From contig JAJCZJ010000049.1 in NCBI GenBank assembly GCA_029262455.1, positions 23,395 through 87,394 of the forward strand: 64,000 bases of DNA, read 5' to 3'. Origin of the DNA: Deltaproteobacteria bacterium. GTDB lineage: Bacteria > Desulfobacterota > Binatia > HRBIN30 > CADEER01. The position numbers and the translations under genes were made by a program. The notes below the pieces were generated by a model, which was given only the letters and a program-made list of their open reading frames with translations, ran no database searches and was not told the origin of the DNA. This document shows positions 1 to 7,945 of the stretch, piece after piece; positions within the stretch are counted from its first letter, which is position 1; the number at the start of each line of letters is the position of its first letter.

Positions 1-998
1 AGCGTCGCCGGCACCGCCGCGAAACCGAGCGCCAGGATGGAGCATGCCTGAATCGCGAACAGGGCGCTTGCGACGTACTGCTTGTGGAACCGGTCGGCAA
101 ACTTGCCGGCGATGAGACGCCCGATGATGCTGCCGAAAGGGATCGTCGCCGCCGCGAACGCGGCTTCGGACGTGGACATATGCTCGCGTAGTAAGTGTAG
201 GTGGTGAACTGCGACGCCGGTTTGGCAGAGCAGAATCATTGAGAAGCCCGTTGCCAGGCGCATGAAGCAGGGAGTTCGAATCGCGTCCCTGATGGCCCAG
301 CGCCGGGCCGGGGCGTGTCGTGCCCGATTGGCCGAAGTCGTCGGCGGATCGATGCCGTCGTCGGCTTCGAGGCCCAGGGGTTCGGGTTGGTCGCGGACGA
401 CGAAGAAAATAGTCGGAAGGGCCACGCACAGGACGAATACCGCAAGCGCGGTTGTTGCGGTGCGCATCCCACGTGTGGCGATCAGCCCGGTCGCCACCGG
501 GACGAGAATGAGGCCGCCGACCGAAACGCCGGTCTGGGCGAAGCTCATGGCGCGCGATCGCTGGTGCACGAACCAGCGATTGACCAGGCCCGACAGGGGG
601 ATCGCAGCGCTCATGGCAAAGCTGGCGGCTAAGAGCGGGTAGACCAAGTAAAGCTGCCCGGGACTGTCGACTTGGCCGAGGCATAGGAGGGCCGTGGCCA
701 TGGTGATCGCGCCGGCTGCCAGCATCGGGCGTGGACCCCAGCGGTCGACCGCCCGCCCGACGGCGACGCCGGCGACTCCCGCTGCCATGAAGAATACCGT
801 CGAGGCACCCGACACGGAGGCCTTCGACCACCCCTTTTCGTGAATCAGTCCGTCGAGAAAGACGGTTTGTCCGTAGAAGCCGATGCCGACCGAGACGAAA
901 CTCAGGGCAAAGGTTGCGGCGACGATGTACCAACCGTAGAACAGGTCTGGTCGCAGTCGATGGATCGCTGGTAGCGGCTGCGACCTGTCGTTCACCAT
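1..998 (-). CDS. MFS transporter, C-terminal part beyond window
   Basis: The reverse strand is open from an ATG at 998 to the window edge (about 332 codons visible). The product begins with a short cytosolic segment and FYGWYIVAATFALSF as TM1, followed by alternating hydrophobic helices, the loop GRAVDRWGPR (MFS motif A-like, between TM2 and TM3) and a charged central loop around residues 195-220, as expected between the two six-helix halves. A second motif-A-like loop, GRLIAGKFADRFHK, lies in the second half. The family moves small solutes by proton-coupled or facilitated transport; the substrate cannot be told. It is divergent from the Tsr3-like gene, with about 70 bp between the starts. 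The last helices lie outside the window. Confidence 0.85.
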   Translation of the reverse strand, partial: MVNDRSQPLPAIHRLRPDLFYGWYIVAATFALSFVSVGIGFYGQTVFLDGLIHEKGWSKASVSGASTVFFMAAGVAGVAVGRAVDRWGPRPMLAAGAITMATALLCLGQVDSPGQLYLVYPLLAASFAMSAAIPLSGLVNRWFVHQRSRAMSFAQTGVSVGGLILVPVATGLIATRGMRTATTALAVFVLCVALPTIFFVVRDQPEPLGLEADDGIDPPTTSANRARHAPARRWAIRDAIRTPCFMRLATGFSMILLCQTGVAVHHLHLLREHMSTSEAAFAAATIPFGSIIGRLIAGKFADRFHKQYVASALFAIQACSILALGFAAVPAT

Positions 999-1067
999 CC
1001 GAGGTTACGTAGCACGCCGGCAGTGTTCCTGCTTGCTGCTCGGCGGCCCGGCTTGACGCACATCCCA

Positions 1068-1523
1068 ATGGATTCACCTGTACTCATACTTCGCGACCGA
1101 CACGAGTCGCCCCAGAAATGCTCCTTGACGCCCCTGCGCGGTAATCCCGAAATGTGCTTTCTGGATTTCCCGCGAACGGAACCGGTCGATGCCAGCGGCC
1201 GGGTCTTACTGCACCCGGACGGTGAGCTGTTTAGCGCGGCTGATGCAGGACTGGGTCTCATGATCCTCGACAGTTCGTGGCGGCGGCTACCGAAGCTGCT
1301 GCGCCTGGTGACCGGTGACCCGCCGCGCCGTCGTTTGCCGCCGATCCGGACCGCCTACCCGCGCAAGAGCAAGCGCTTCGAGGACCCGGCGGAGGGATTG
1401 GCCTCGGTCGAGGCTCTCTACGCGGCGTTGTTCATGCTCGGCCAGGAGCGGCCCGATTTGCTCGACGGGTACCATTGGAAGAAGCAGTTCCTCGAGCTCA
1501 ATCCGCAGCTGGTCGGTGGGTAG
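1068..1523 (+). CDS. Tsr3/DUF367-like protein (putative aminocarboxypropyltransferase)
   Basis: A 151-residue protein matching the Tsr3 pattern in order: an N-terminal CSLTPLRGNPEMC stretch (residues 18-30), HPDGELFSAAD, then GLMILDSSWRRLP around 63-75 (compare the Tsr3 core 'DCSWAR'), RRLPPIRTAYPRKSKRF near 88-104, SVEALYAALFMLG near 114-126 and the tail HWKKQFLELNPQL. In eukaryotes and archaea this family transfers the 3-amino-3-carboxypropyl group of SAM to a small-subunit rRNA pseudouridine; bacterial members are distant and of unknown target. I chose the ATG at 1068 because homology starts just after it; a GTG at 1023 gives a longer form. No ribosomal neighbour is present. Family assignment is fairly sure, the substrate is not. 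Confidence 0.7.
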   Translation: MDSPVLILRDRHESPQKCSLTPLRGNPEMCFLDFPRTEPVDASGRVLLHPDGELFSAADAGLGLMILDSSWRRLPKLLRLVTGDPPRRRLPPIRTAYPRKSKRFEDPAEGLASVEALYAALFMLGQERPDLLDGYHWKKQFLELNPQLVGG

Positions 1524-1564
1524 TTGCCCGGGCAGGGCTTGCTTGCCCGGGGTACGTATTGTAG

Positions 1565-1584
1565 TTGACTGGCCGGACAGTCAA
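1565..1584. promoter_or_regulatory. TetR-type operator overlapping the tetR start codon
   Basis: A near-perfect palindrome: TTGACTG at 1565-1571 and CAGTCAA at 1578-1584, separated by GCCGGA with a central CCGG. The last A is the first base of the regulator's ATG. TetR/AcrR proteins commonly bind such 16-20 bp palindromes next to their own gene, so this is likely the autoregulatory site; occupancy would block initiation directly. I saw no second copy before the neighbouring MFS or acyl-CoA dehydrogenase genes. Confidence 0.65.
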
Positions 1585-2255
1585 TGAAGTCAGATTCAGA
1601 TCCAAAATCCATCGAGCCCAACCGAGGACGCCAGCAGGCCCGGGAGGAGGCGCAGGCCAAGATCCTGGCCGCGGCCAAGGCGTTGTTCGCCGAAAAGGGG
1701 TTTGCTGCCGTTTCGTTGGTCGAGATCGCCGAGCGAGCGGGGTGCACCAAAGGCTTGGTACACCATTATTTCGGCAGCAAGCGCGAGTTGTGGCGCGAAG
1801 TCATCGAGGACTACGCCAGGTCGGGGAACGAGCGCGAGTTGGCGGCCGGTGATCTCTCTGACGACGTCCAGGGGATACTCGATCGACTTCGCGGTAGTTT
1901 CCGATTCTTTCAGAACAATGGCGACTATCTGCGCATCGCGCGCTGGGCGGAACTCCAGGCTGACCACGGGATGCCCGAGTCCCTCGAGAAGGTGATGCGA
2001 CAATCGACCGCTCATTTGCGGCGGGCGCAGGAGGCCGGTGAGATGCGGGCCGATATCGACCCGGAGCATCTCCATCTGATGACCTACTGTATGATGACCG
2101 GTTGGTTCCAGACCAAGCGCTTCTTTTGCCCGGCCTGGGGGCGGGACAAGGAAGACCCGGAAGCGGACGATGCCTTCATGAATGATATGCTTACCTTCGT
2201 GCGCGGGGGGATCGAGGCGGTTGCGAGTCGCCGAGAAAAGGCCTCGGGGGAATGA
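1584..2255 (+). CDS. TetR/AcrR-family transcriptional regulator
   Basis: A 223-residue regulator. The N-terminal domain (about residues 22-70) has the TetR helix-turn-helix: ILAAAKALFAEKGF, then VSLVEIAERAGCTKGLV and HHYFGSKRELW. The rest is the helical ligand-binding and dimerisation half. Length is normal for the family. A palindromic operator covers the start codon, suggesting autorepression. Two acyl-CoA dehydrogenase genes follow after a 227-bp gap, so a lipid-like or acyl-CoA ligand is plausible, but this rests on neighbourhood only. Confidence 0.9.
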   Translation: MKSDSDPKSIEPNRGRQQAREEAQAKILAAAKALFAEKGFAAVSLVEIAERAGCTKGLVHHYFGSKRELWREVIEDYARSGNERELAAGDLSDDVQGILDRLRGSFRFFQNNGDYLRIARWAELQADHGMPESLEKVMRQSTAHLRRAQEAGEMRADIDPEHLHLMTYCMMTGWFQTKRFFCPAWGRDKEDPEADDAFMNDMLTFVRGGIEAVASRREKASGE

Positions 2256-2482
2256 TGGTTGAGGCTCTGTGGGTGTTCTACCGCGTCGCGCAGCTTCCCG
2301 AAAAAATCGGTCGCGTCGAGAACCTTCACGCGAGCTGCGCACCGGGGCCAATGCGAATCCCAAACTCTTACAAGATCAAAGACTAGTCGCAGAGCCGGTT
2401 GTCCAGAGGGCGGCTTGGGCTGTTGCGACGAAACGAACAACACGACAATTCAATCAACGCTGTCGAGGCGAAGGAGAGATGA

Positions 2483-3703
2483 ATGGCGCAAGTAGAAATG
2501 AGCGGGAAGGATCTGCGCGGCCGCGTGCAGGCGTTGTTGAAAGAAGCACATCCCGACCAGGTCGACCAGTTTACCTTCCGCGGCAAGCAGTGGGATCACG
2601 GCTTGGCGATGGTGCATTTCCCGGAGGGCCTCGGTGGTCTCGGGTTGAATCCGAAGATGCAGGGAATCGTCAATGACGAGATCCGCAAGAACGCTAAAAC
2701 GTTCTACGAAGATCTCAATATCAACCCGATCGGCATCGGTATGGGCGCGCCGGTTGTGCTGACGTACGGCACGGAAGAAATGAAGAAGACGCTGATCAAG
2801 CGCATCTTCACCGGCGAAGACATCTGGTGCCAGTTGTTTTCCGAGCCGAGTGCCGGCTCGGATGTCGCCGGTCTGTCGAGTCGCGCAGTGCGCGACGGTG
2901 ACGACTGGGTGGTGAACGGCCAGAAGGTCTGGACGACCCTCGCACATGTCTCCAAGTGGGGGATGTTGGTCTCGCGCACGGATCCGGACGTACCGAAGCA
3001 CAAGGGCATGTCGTACTTTCTCCTCGACATGGAAGCGCCTGGCGTCGATGTCCGGCCGCTGTACCAGATCACAGGCGAGGCGGAGTTCAACGAGGTCTTT
3101 CTCAACGACGTGCGCATTCCCAACGAACGTATGCTGGGGGCCGAGGGCGACGGTTGGAAAGTCGCGATCACGACGCTGATGAACGAGCGCACCGCCCTGG
3201 GCGGCGGCTCCGGACGCAAGGGCGGTGGCCCGATCGGGACGCTGATGAACCTTTGGAAGGAAAACTCGAGCAAGCACTCCAATGCATCCAAAGCCGTGCT
3301 GCGCGACCACATCACGCAGCTGTACATCAAGAGCGAGTTGTTGCGGTTCACCAGCCAGCGAGCGCGTGCCGCCGCCAAGTCTGGTAACCCGGGGCCGGAA
3401 GGCTCCGTCGGCAAGCTCGCTCAGGCGGAGCTGTACAAGAAGGTTTGGGAGTGCGGCCTCGACGTGATCGGTTCGGACTCTCTCATCTACGAGCCGGGCT
3501 ATGAGTTGAAGCGGCCGGAGGCGGCTGAGAAGCACACGCCGTTGACCTACGCGAAGTACCAATTCCTGCGTTCGCGGGCCAATTCGATCGAGGGCGGCAC
3601 CTCGGAGATCATGCGCAACATCCTCGGCGAGCGAGTGCTCGGCCTGCCGGGCGAGCCACGCGTCGACAAGGATATTGCTTGGAAGGACGTGCCGCGCGGG
3701 TAA
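2483..3703 (+). CDS. acyl-CoA dehydrogenase, first of a pair
   Basis: A 406-residue flavoprotein of the acyl-CoA dehydrogenase superfamily. Visible motifs are WCQLFSEPSAGSDVAGL (FAD/substrate loop, about 115-131), the WVVNGQKVWTT strand, EVFLNDVRIPNERMLG and a C-terminal SIEGGTSEIMRNILGERVLG, where the Glu and the GGT segment fall in the region that carries the catalytic base and FAD contact in this family. A strong AAGGAGAG ribosome site sits 5 bases before the ATG. The partner gene starts 51 bases after the stop. Such adjacent pairs form alpha2beta2 enzymes in steroid side-chain degradation in actinobacteria; here heteromer formation and the substrate are inferred. Confidence 0.9.
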   Translation: MAQVEMSGKDLRGRVQALLKEAHPDQVDQFTFRGKQWDHGLAMVHFPEGLGGLGLNPKMQGIVNDEIRKNAKTFYEDLNINPIGIGMGAPVVLTYGTEEMKKTLIKRIFTGEDIWCQLFSEPSAGSDVAGLSSRAVRDGDDWVVNGQKVWTTLAHVSKWGMLVSRTDPDVPKHKGMSYFLLDMEAPGVDVRPLYQITGEAEFNEVFLNDVRIPNERMLGAEGDGWKVAITTLMNERTALGGGSGRKGGGPIGTLMNLWKENSSKHSNASKAVLRDHITQLYIKSELLRFTSQRARAAAKSGNPGPEGSVGKLAQAELYKKVWECGLDVIGSDSLIYEPGYELKRPEAAEKHTPLTYAKYQFLRSRANSIEGGTSEIMRNILGERVLGLPGEPRVDKDIAWKDVPRG

Positions 3704-3754
3704 TCCCGCCAGCGGCCCGTTCCGACCTCAGGGGATCAGACGAAAGGGATTGCG

Positions 3755-4873
3755 ATGGATTTTGCTTTTACGGAAGAACACGAAGAGCTGCGCCAAACGG
3801 TGCGGCGATTTCTCGAGGACAAGTCCGATGAGCAGGCGGTGCGCGGACTGATGGCGACCGACCGAGGGTACTCGGAAGAGTTGTGGAGCCAGATGGCCGA
3901 GCAGATGGCTCTGCAGGGCATGGTGGTTCCTGAACAGTACGGTGGCAACGGCTTCGGACCGGTCGAGCTGTCGATTGTGATGGAAGAGATGGGCCGTGCG
4001 CTATTCTGCGCGCCGTATCTCTCGACTGCCGTGTTCGCAGTCAACGCCCTGGTCTTGGCGGGTTCCGAAGAGGCGAAGAGCGAGTTGCTCGCTCCGATCG
4101 CGGCGGGACAGAGCGTGACGACAGTTGCGTACGTCGAAGATGGCGACTGGGACGTGGCCAGCGTTTCGATGAAGGCCGAGAAGGACGGTGAAGCGTATCG
4201 TCTAACTGGCACTAAGTCGTATGTTCTCGACGGGCATATCGCCGATACGATTTTGGTACTGGCACGCGCTGGTGGCGAGCTCGGTCTATTCCGCGTCGAA
4301 GGCGGTGCGGACAATCTCAAGCGAGAGCTGCTGCCGACACTCGATACAACGCGCAAGCTGGCATCGCTCGAATTCACGGGGACGCACGCGACACGAGTCG
4401 ACAGCGGTGGCGATCAGACCGATGCGCTGGCCAAGGCGGTGACGCGTACGATCATCGCACTTGCGGCGGAGCAAGCCGGTGGCACGCGACGCTGCCTGGA
4501 CGAGTCGACGGAGTTCGCCAAGACGCGGATGCAGTTCGGTCGTGCGATTGGATCGTTTCAAGCGATCAAGCATCGCTGTGCCGACATGCTCGTCGAGGCG
4601 GAGTTCTCGAAGTCCGCGGCCTTCCACGCAGCCTTCCGTGCAGCGGAGTCAACGGATGAGGCAGAAGTTCGAGCCGCCGCGCACATCGCCAAGTCGTACT
4701 GCTCGGAGGCCTTCTTCAACACCACCGCCGAGACGATCCAGGTGCACGGCGGCATGGGCTTTACCTGGGAGCACGTGGCGCATTTGTTCTTCAAACGAGC
4801 CAAGAGCTCCTCGACGATGTTTGGCGACCCGGTCGAACATCGCGAGCAGCTAGCCACACAGCTAGGTATCTGA
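3755..4873 (+). CDS. acyl-CoA dehydrogenase, second of a pair
   Basis: A 372-residue acyl-CoA dehydrogenase that differs from its upstream neighbour: the N-terminus MDFAFTEEHEELRQTVRRF is typical of the shorter subunit, and the C-terminal region reads QVHGGMGFTWEHVAHLFFKR, the form usual for the partner subunit in heteromeric enzymes. The usual acidic S-E-x-x-A-G-S-D flavin loop is not obvious (VAYVEDGDWDVASV instead), again as in such partners. This supports one mixed enzyme over two independent ones. Oxidation of an acyl-CoA at the alpha-beta bond is the family reaction; the substrate is unknown. A 301-bp gene-free stretch with extragenic repeats follows. Confidence 0.88.
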   Translation: MDFAFTEEHEELRQTVRRFLEDKSDEQAVRGLMATDRGYSEELWSQMAEQMALQGMVVPEQYGGNGFGPVELSIVMEEMGRALFCAPYLSTAVFAVNALVLAGSEEAKSELLAPIAAGQSVTTVAYVEDGDWDVASVSMKAEKDGEAYRLTGTKSYVLDGHIADTILVLARAGGELGLFRVEGGADNLKRELLPTLDTTRKLASLEFTGTHATRVDSGGDQTDALAKAVTRTIIALAAEQAGGTRRCLDESTEFAKTRMQFGRAIGSFQAIKHRCADMLVEAEFSKSAAFHAAFRAAESTDEAEVRAAAHIAKSYCSEAFFNTTAETIQVHGGMGFTWEHVAHLFFKRAKSSSTMFGDPVEHREQLATQLGI

Positions 4874-4890
4874 CCGCCGGTTAGACCAAA

Positions 4891-5018
4891 CCCCAAAGGA
4901 GGGCGAGGATCCCGCGGAGCCGCGATTCGCGGACAGATCAACCCCCAAGGGGGCGGGTGGATCCCGCCGAGCCGCGGATGCCGAATGCAGCCCGGCTCGG
5001 CAGGAGCCTCTCCTTCCA
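4891..5018. repeat. extragenic direct repeats and fragment of the 9.2-kb repeat
   Basis: The 301-bp gap after the dehydrogenases holds two imperfect copies of a 37-39 bp element (4891-4927 and 4942-4980), both containing a GATCCCGC.GAGCCGCG core. Next to them, 4992-5018 resembles the repeat unit found in tandem at 9211-9317 (shared CGGCTCGGC, then CCTCTCC). Read on the minus strand it would encode EGEAPAEP, a string typical of short dispersed repeats and not of a gene. I see no promoter or RNA gene here. Confidence 0.55.
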
Positions 5019-5174
5019 TGGATCCCGCAACTCCTATCGTTTCTGGGCACGATCACACCCTTAAAGTACTTACTTGCTATTAGCCGCGGTGATGTGGCAC
5101 TTTCGTCCAGGGGGTACGACGGAGTGGACCTGATCTGAGGGCAGGATGAACCTCAATCTGAGCCGAAACTGGTT

Positions 5175-6044
5175 ATGAGCAACCGCAGCGCCGCGACCGC
5201 ATGGCTGTCGAGCAGCCTGATTGTATTGATGATCGTTGCGGTCGTCCCTCCAACGGCCTCCGGCCACCCCGGCATACACGAGCAGGAGGCGACGGCGGAT
5301 GCTGCGCTGAAGGCCGAACCCAGCGACCCTGAAGCGCACATCACGCGCGGCAAGCTCTACCAGGAAGTCGAGAACTGGGATGCTGCGATCGCCGCGTTTT
5401 CGCGTGCCCGCGATCTTGGCGCGCCAGTGCAACGCGCCGCAACTCTGGTCGGCAACGTGTATCTCGCGGCTGGGTGGACCCTAACGGCAAAACGATATTT
5501 TGATGAAGCGATCGAGGTTCAATCCGACTATGTTTCGGCGCGGATCGGTCGCGCCCGCGTTCAAATGCTGCAAGGAGATCCGGCGGCGGCGGAGAGTGAC
5601 TTCGCCGTAGCGTTCCCGGATATCGCGAAACCGAGCCCAGCGTTGGTTCTCGAACGTCATCGAGCCCTGCGTGCGGCGGGACAATCGGACAAAGCACTGG
5701 TGTTTCTGGAAGGTCATCTGGCGCGCATGGGTCCGGTGCCGGCTTTGCAAAGCGCCGCCGTCGATCTCGAGTTGGAAGCGGGCAAGTTCGACGCGGCCCT
5801 GCAGCGCGTTGATGCGCTCCTTGGGCAAGCTCCTCGCCATCCGATCTGGGCAGCCAAGCGCGCCGAGATCTTGGAGCACGCCGGTCGAACCGACGAAGCA
5901 CGGGCTGCCTATCGTGAGGCACTTGCATTTGTTCAACTGCGGACGTCGCGCCGCGGTAGCCGCAACCTAGAGGATTTGGAAAAGCAGCTTCACGCCGCAC
6001 TGGAACGTGGGGCTGAGAAAAACACAGAAAAAGGGGAACAATGA
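5175..6044 (+). CDS. secreted TPR-repeat protein
   Basis: A 289-residue protein with an N-terminal signal sequence (hydrophobic AWLSSSLIVLMIVAVVPP, cleavage near ASG-HP) and then helical repeats of TPR type: ADAALKAEPSDPEAHITRGK, an ENWDAAIAAFSRARDLG unit, a WTLTAKRYFDEAIEVQSDY unit, and further degenerate units up to the C-terminus (TDEARAAYREAL). TPR domains bind other proteins. The stop overlaps the start of the following phosphatase by 4 bases, so the two are translated together, and the TPR protein probably acts with or on that enzyme in the periplasm or at the surface. No Pho-box-like repeat is visible upstream. Confidence 0.8.
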   Translation: MSNRSAATAWLSSSLIVLMIVAVVPPTASGHPGIHEQEATADAALKAEPSDPEAHITRGKLYQEVENWDAAIAAFSRARDLGAPVQRAATLVGNVYLAAGWTLTAKRYFDEAIEVQSDYVSARIGRARVQMLQGDPAAAESDFAVAFPDIAKPSPALVLERHRALRAAGQSDKALVFLEGHLARMGPVPALQSAAVDLELEAGKFDAALQRVDALLGQAPRHPIWAAKRAEILEHAGRTDEARAAYREALAFVQLRTSRRGSRNLEDLEKQLHAALERGAEKNTEKGEQ

Positions 6045-7873
6045 CGATGCATCGACGATTGGCGAGAAGTTTGGGCGCCCTATTGGTCGCGAGTCTAGTT
6101 GCTGGTGCGGCCGAAGCCGCGTTGATCCGCGGTCCGTATCTGCAACTCGGGACGCCGACGAGTATCGTCGTGCGCTGGCGTACGGACGTGGCCGAAGACA
6201 GCCGAGTCCGTTGGGGTACGATCCAAGGGGCACTCAGCGACACCATGGACGATGCCACGGCCGTGACGGATCACGAGATGACGATCACCGGCCTGACACC
6301 AGATACGACCTACTTTTACGAGGTCGGTTCGACCACGACCGCGCTGGCCGGCGACGATACCGACCACGTCTTCAACTCGGCGCCTGCAACGGGTGATTCG
6401 ACGCCGATCCGAATCTGGGCAATCGGTGATTCCGGCTACCCGGATCCGGTCGGAGTGGTTCGCGATGGCGATGGAGTTCGCGACGCATATACAACCTTCA
6501 ACGGCGGTGCTGCGACGGCGGATGTTTTTCTCTTGCTTGGCGACAACGCGTATTTCGCCGGCACAGACGCTGAGTACCAGACGGACCTCTTCGAACAGTA
6601 TCCGGGCTTCATGCGGACAACCCCGGCGTGGGCATGTCTCGGGAACCACGAGAAGTTCGCGGCCGGCACCGATACGATCCTCCAGACGGGACCGTACTAT
6701 GACGTCTTTACCTTGCCGTCTGCCGGCGAGGCGGGCGGTGTGCCTTCGGGGACTGAGTCCTACTATTCGTTCGATCACGGTAACATTCACTTCGTCGTGC
6801 TGGACTCCGAAGATTCCATTTCCGATCCGACAGCGCGCGAGGTCATGCAGGACTGGCTCGAAGCGGACCTGGCTTCCACCGAAGCCGAGTGGTTGATCGC
6901 ATTCTGGCATCGGCCACCGTACAGCAGGGGGGCGTTCCACAATTCGGACGTCGAGCAAAACGAAGTCGATATGCGGGTGTTTATGAACCCGATCATCGAG
7001 GACTTCGGAGTCGATATCGTGATGTCCGGTCATAGCCACCACTACGAACGCAGTTACATGATCGACGGTCACTACGGTTTGTCCGGCACCTTTGGGCCCG
7101 AGCACATCGTCGACGGCGGTCTCGGTGATCCGATGATCGACAACGCCTACGAGAAGTCGGGACTCGGCGCGGAGTCCCATTCGGGGACTGTGTATGTCGT
7201 GGCAGGAAGTGCCAGTGAAGTTCGCTCAGGTCTTGGAACTCATCCCGCGTTACCCGTAGCGTTGGAATCGCTCGGTTCGTTCATCTTGGATGTCGATGGC
7301 GACAGCGCTACCGGGACTTTTTTGGACAATCTTGGTGCGGTACTCGACACATTCGACATGAACAAGGCCGTGTCGTGTCCAGCGACACCGGCTGTCGGCT
7401 GTACTGCGGCGGGTAAGTCGAAGCTCGTCATTGTCGATAAGGACAAGAATAAGGCCGACAAGCTGATTTGGAAGGCCAACAAGATGAATGTCGACCCGGC
7501 GGAGATCGGAGACCAATTGCTGGCCGATACGATCGATATCTGTGCCTACGACGCGTCCGGCAGACTGTTCGCGACGGCGTTGCCTGCTGGCACGGCGGGT
7601 CAGTGGACTGCTACCGGATCTGGCGTGAAGTATAAGGACAAGTCTGCGTCGGTCGGGGGTGTAAAGGTCGCGAAGATCAAGACCAGTACTGACGGCAAAG
7701 GGCTGCTCTTGGCGAAAGCGAAGGGCGTCCACCTGTTTACACCAACGATTCCGGTCAGCCTCCCGGTGACGGTGCAGGCTCAAAATGACCTGACCGGCAG
7801 CTGCTGGGAGTCAGTCTTCACGGCACTCGATGTATCAAAGAACGCCGACGGAAAGTTCCTGGCGAAAAACTAG
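6041..7873 (+). CDS. purple acid phosphatase-like metallophosphoesterase with C-terminal module
   Basis: A 610-residue secreted enzyme. A signal peptide (to about residue 26) precedes a fibronectin-III-like domain (IRGPYLQLGTPTSIVVRW, residues 27-110) as in purple acid phosphatases. The catalytic domain has all five metal-binding blocks: GDSG (about 130), GDNAY (about 167), GNHE (about 201), FWHRPPYS (about 288) and GHSHHYERS (about 328). These bind a dinuclear metal centre that hydrolyses phosphomonoesters. Residues about 443-610 form an extra Lys-rich module (KDKNKADKLIWKANK, YKDKSASVGGVKVAKIK, LPVTVQAQND) of unknown function. It is coupled by a 4-base overlap to the TPR protein and followed by a hairpin terminator. 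A role in phosphorus scavenging is likely, though no Pho box was found upstream. Confidence 0.85.
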   Translation: MTMHRRLARSLGALLVASLVAGAAEAALIRGPYLQLGTPTSIVVRWRTDVAEDSRVRWGTIQGALSDTMDDATAVTDHEMTITGLTPDTTYFYEVGSTTTALAGDDTDHVFNSAPATGDSTPIRIWAIGDSGYPDPVGVVRDGDGVRDAYTTFNGGAATADVFLLLGDNAYFAGTDAEYQTDLFEQYPGFMRTTPAWACLGNHEKFAAGTDTILQTGPYYDVFTLPSAGEAGGVPSGTESYYSFDHGNIHFVVLDSEDSISDPTAREVMQDWLEADLASTEAEWLIAFWHRPPYSRGAFHNSDVEQNEVDMRVFMNPIIEDFGVDIVMSGHSHHYERSYMIDGHYGLSGTFGPEHIVDGGLGDPMIDNAYEKSGLGAESHSGTVYVVAGSASEVRSGLGTHPALPVALESLGSFILDVDGDSATGTFLDNLGAVLDTFDMNKAVSCPATPAVGCTAAGKSKLVIVDKDKNKADKLIWKANKMNVDPAEIGDQLLADTIDICAYDASGRLFATALPAGTAGQWTATGSGVKYKDKSASVGGVKVAKIKTSTDGKGLLLAKAKGVHLFTPTIPVSLPVTVQAQNDLTGSCWESVFTALDVSKNADGKFLAKN

Positions 7874-7897
7874 CACCGCGAAGGCAACGGCACACGC

Positions 7898-7925
7898 GAG
7901 GGGGAGTCGAAGTCGGCTCCCCCTC
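7898..7925. terminator. hairpin between convergent genes
   Basis: Perfect 9-bp arms (GAGGGGGAG at 7898-7906, CTCCCCCTC at 7917-7925) around a 10-base loop, located between the stop of the phosphatase (plus) and the stop of the sulfotransferase (minus). There is no long T-tract, so it may act in both directions but with limited strength. Confidence 0.55.
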
Positions 7926-7945
7926 TTGTCGTTGGAAGGGGTCAT

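Noticed and set aside
2450..3562. A 370-codon open frame on the minus strand opposite the first acyl-CoA dehydrogenase
   Set aside because: It is a shadow of a strongly coding GC-rich gene; the translation is Arg/His-rich with no family pattern.
5041..5174. Possible Pho box before the TPR/phosphatase pair
   Set aside because: I found single GATCAC/TTAAAG-like words but no 11-bp-period heptamers.
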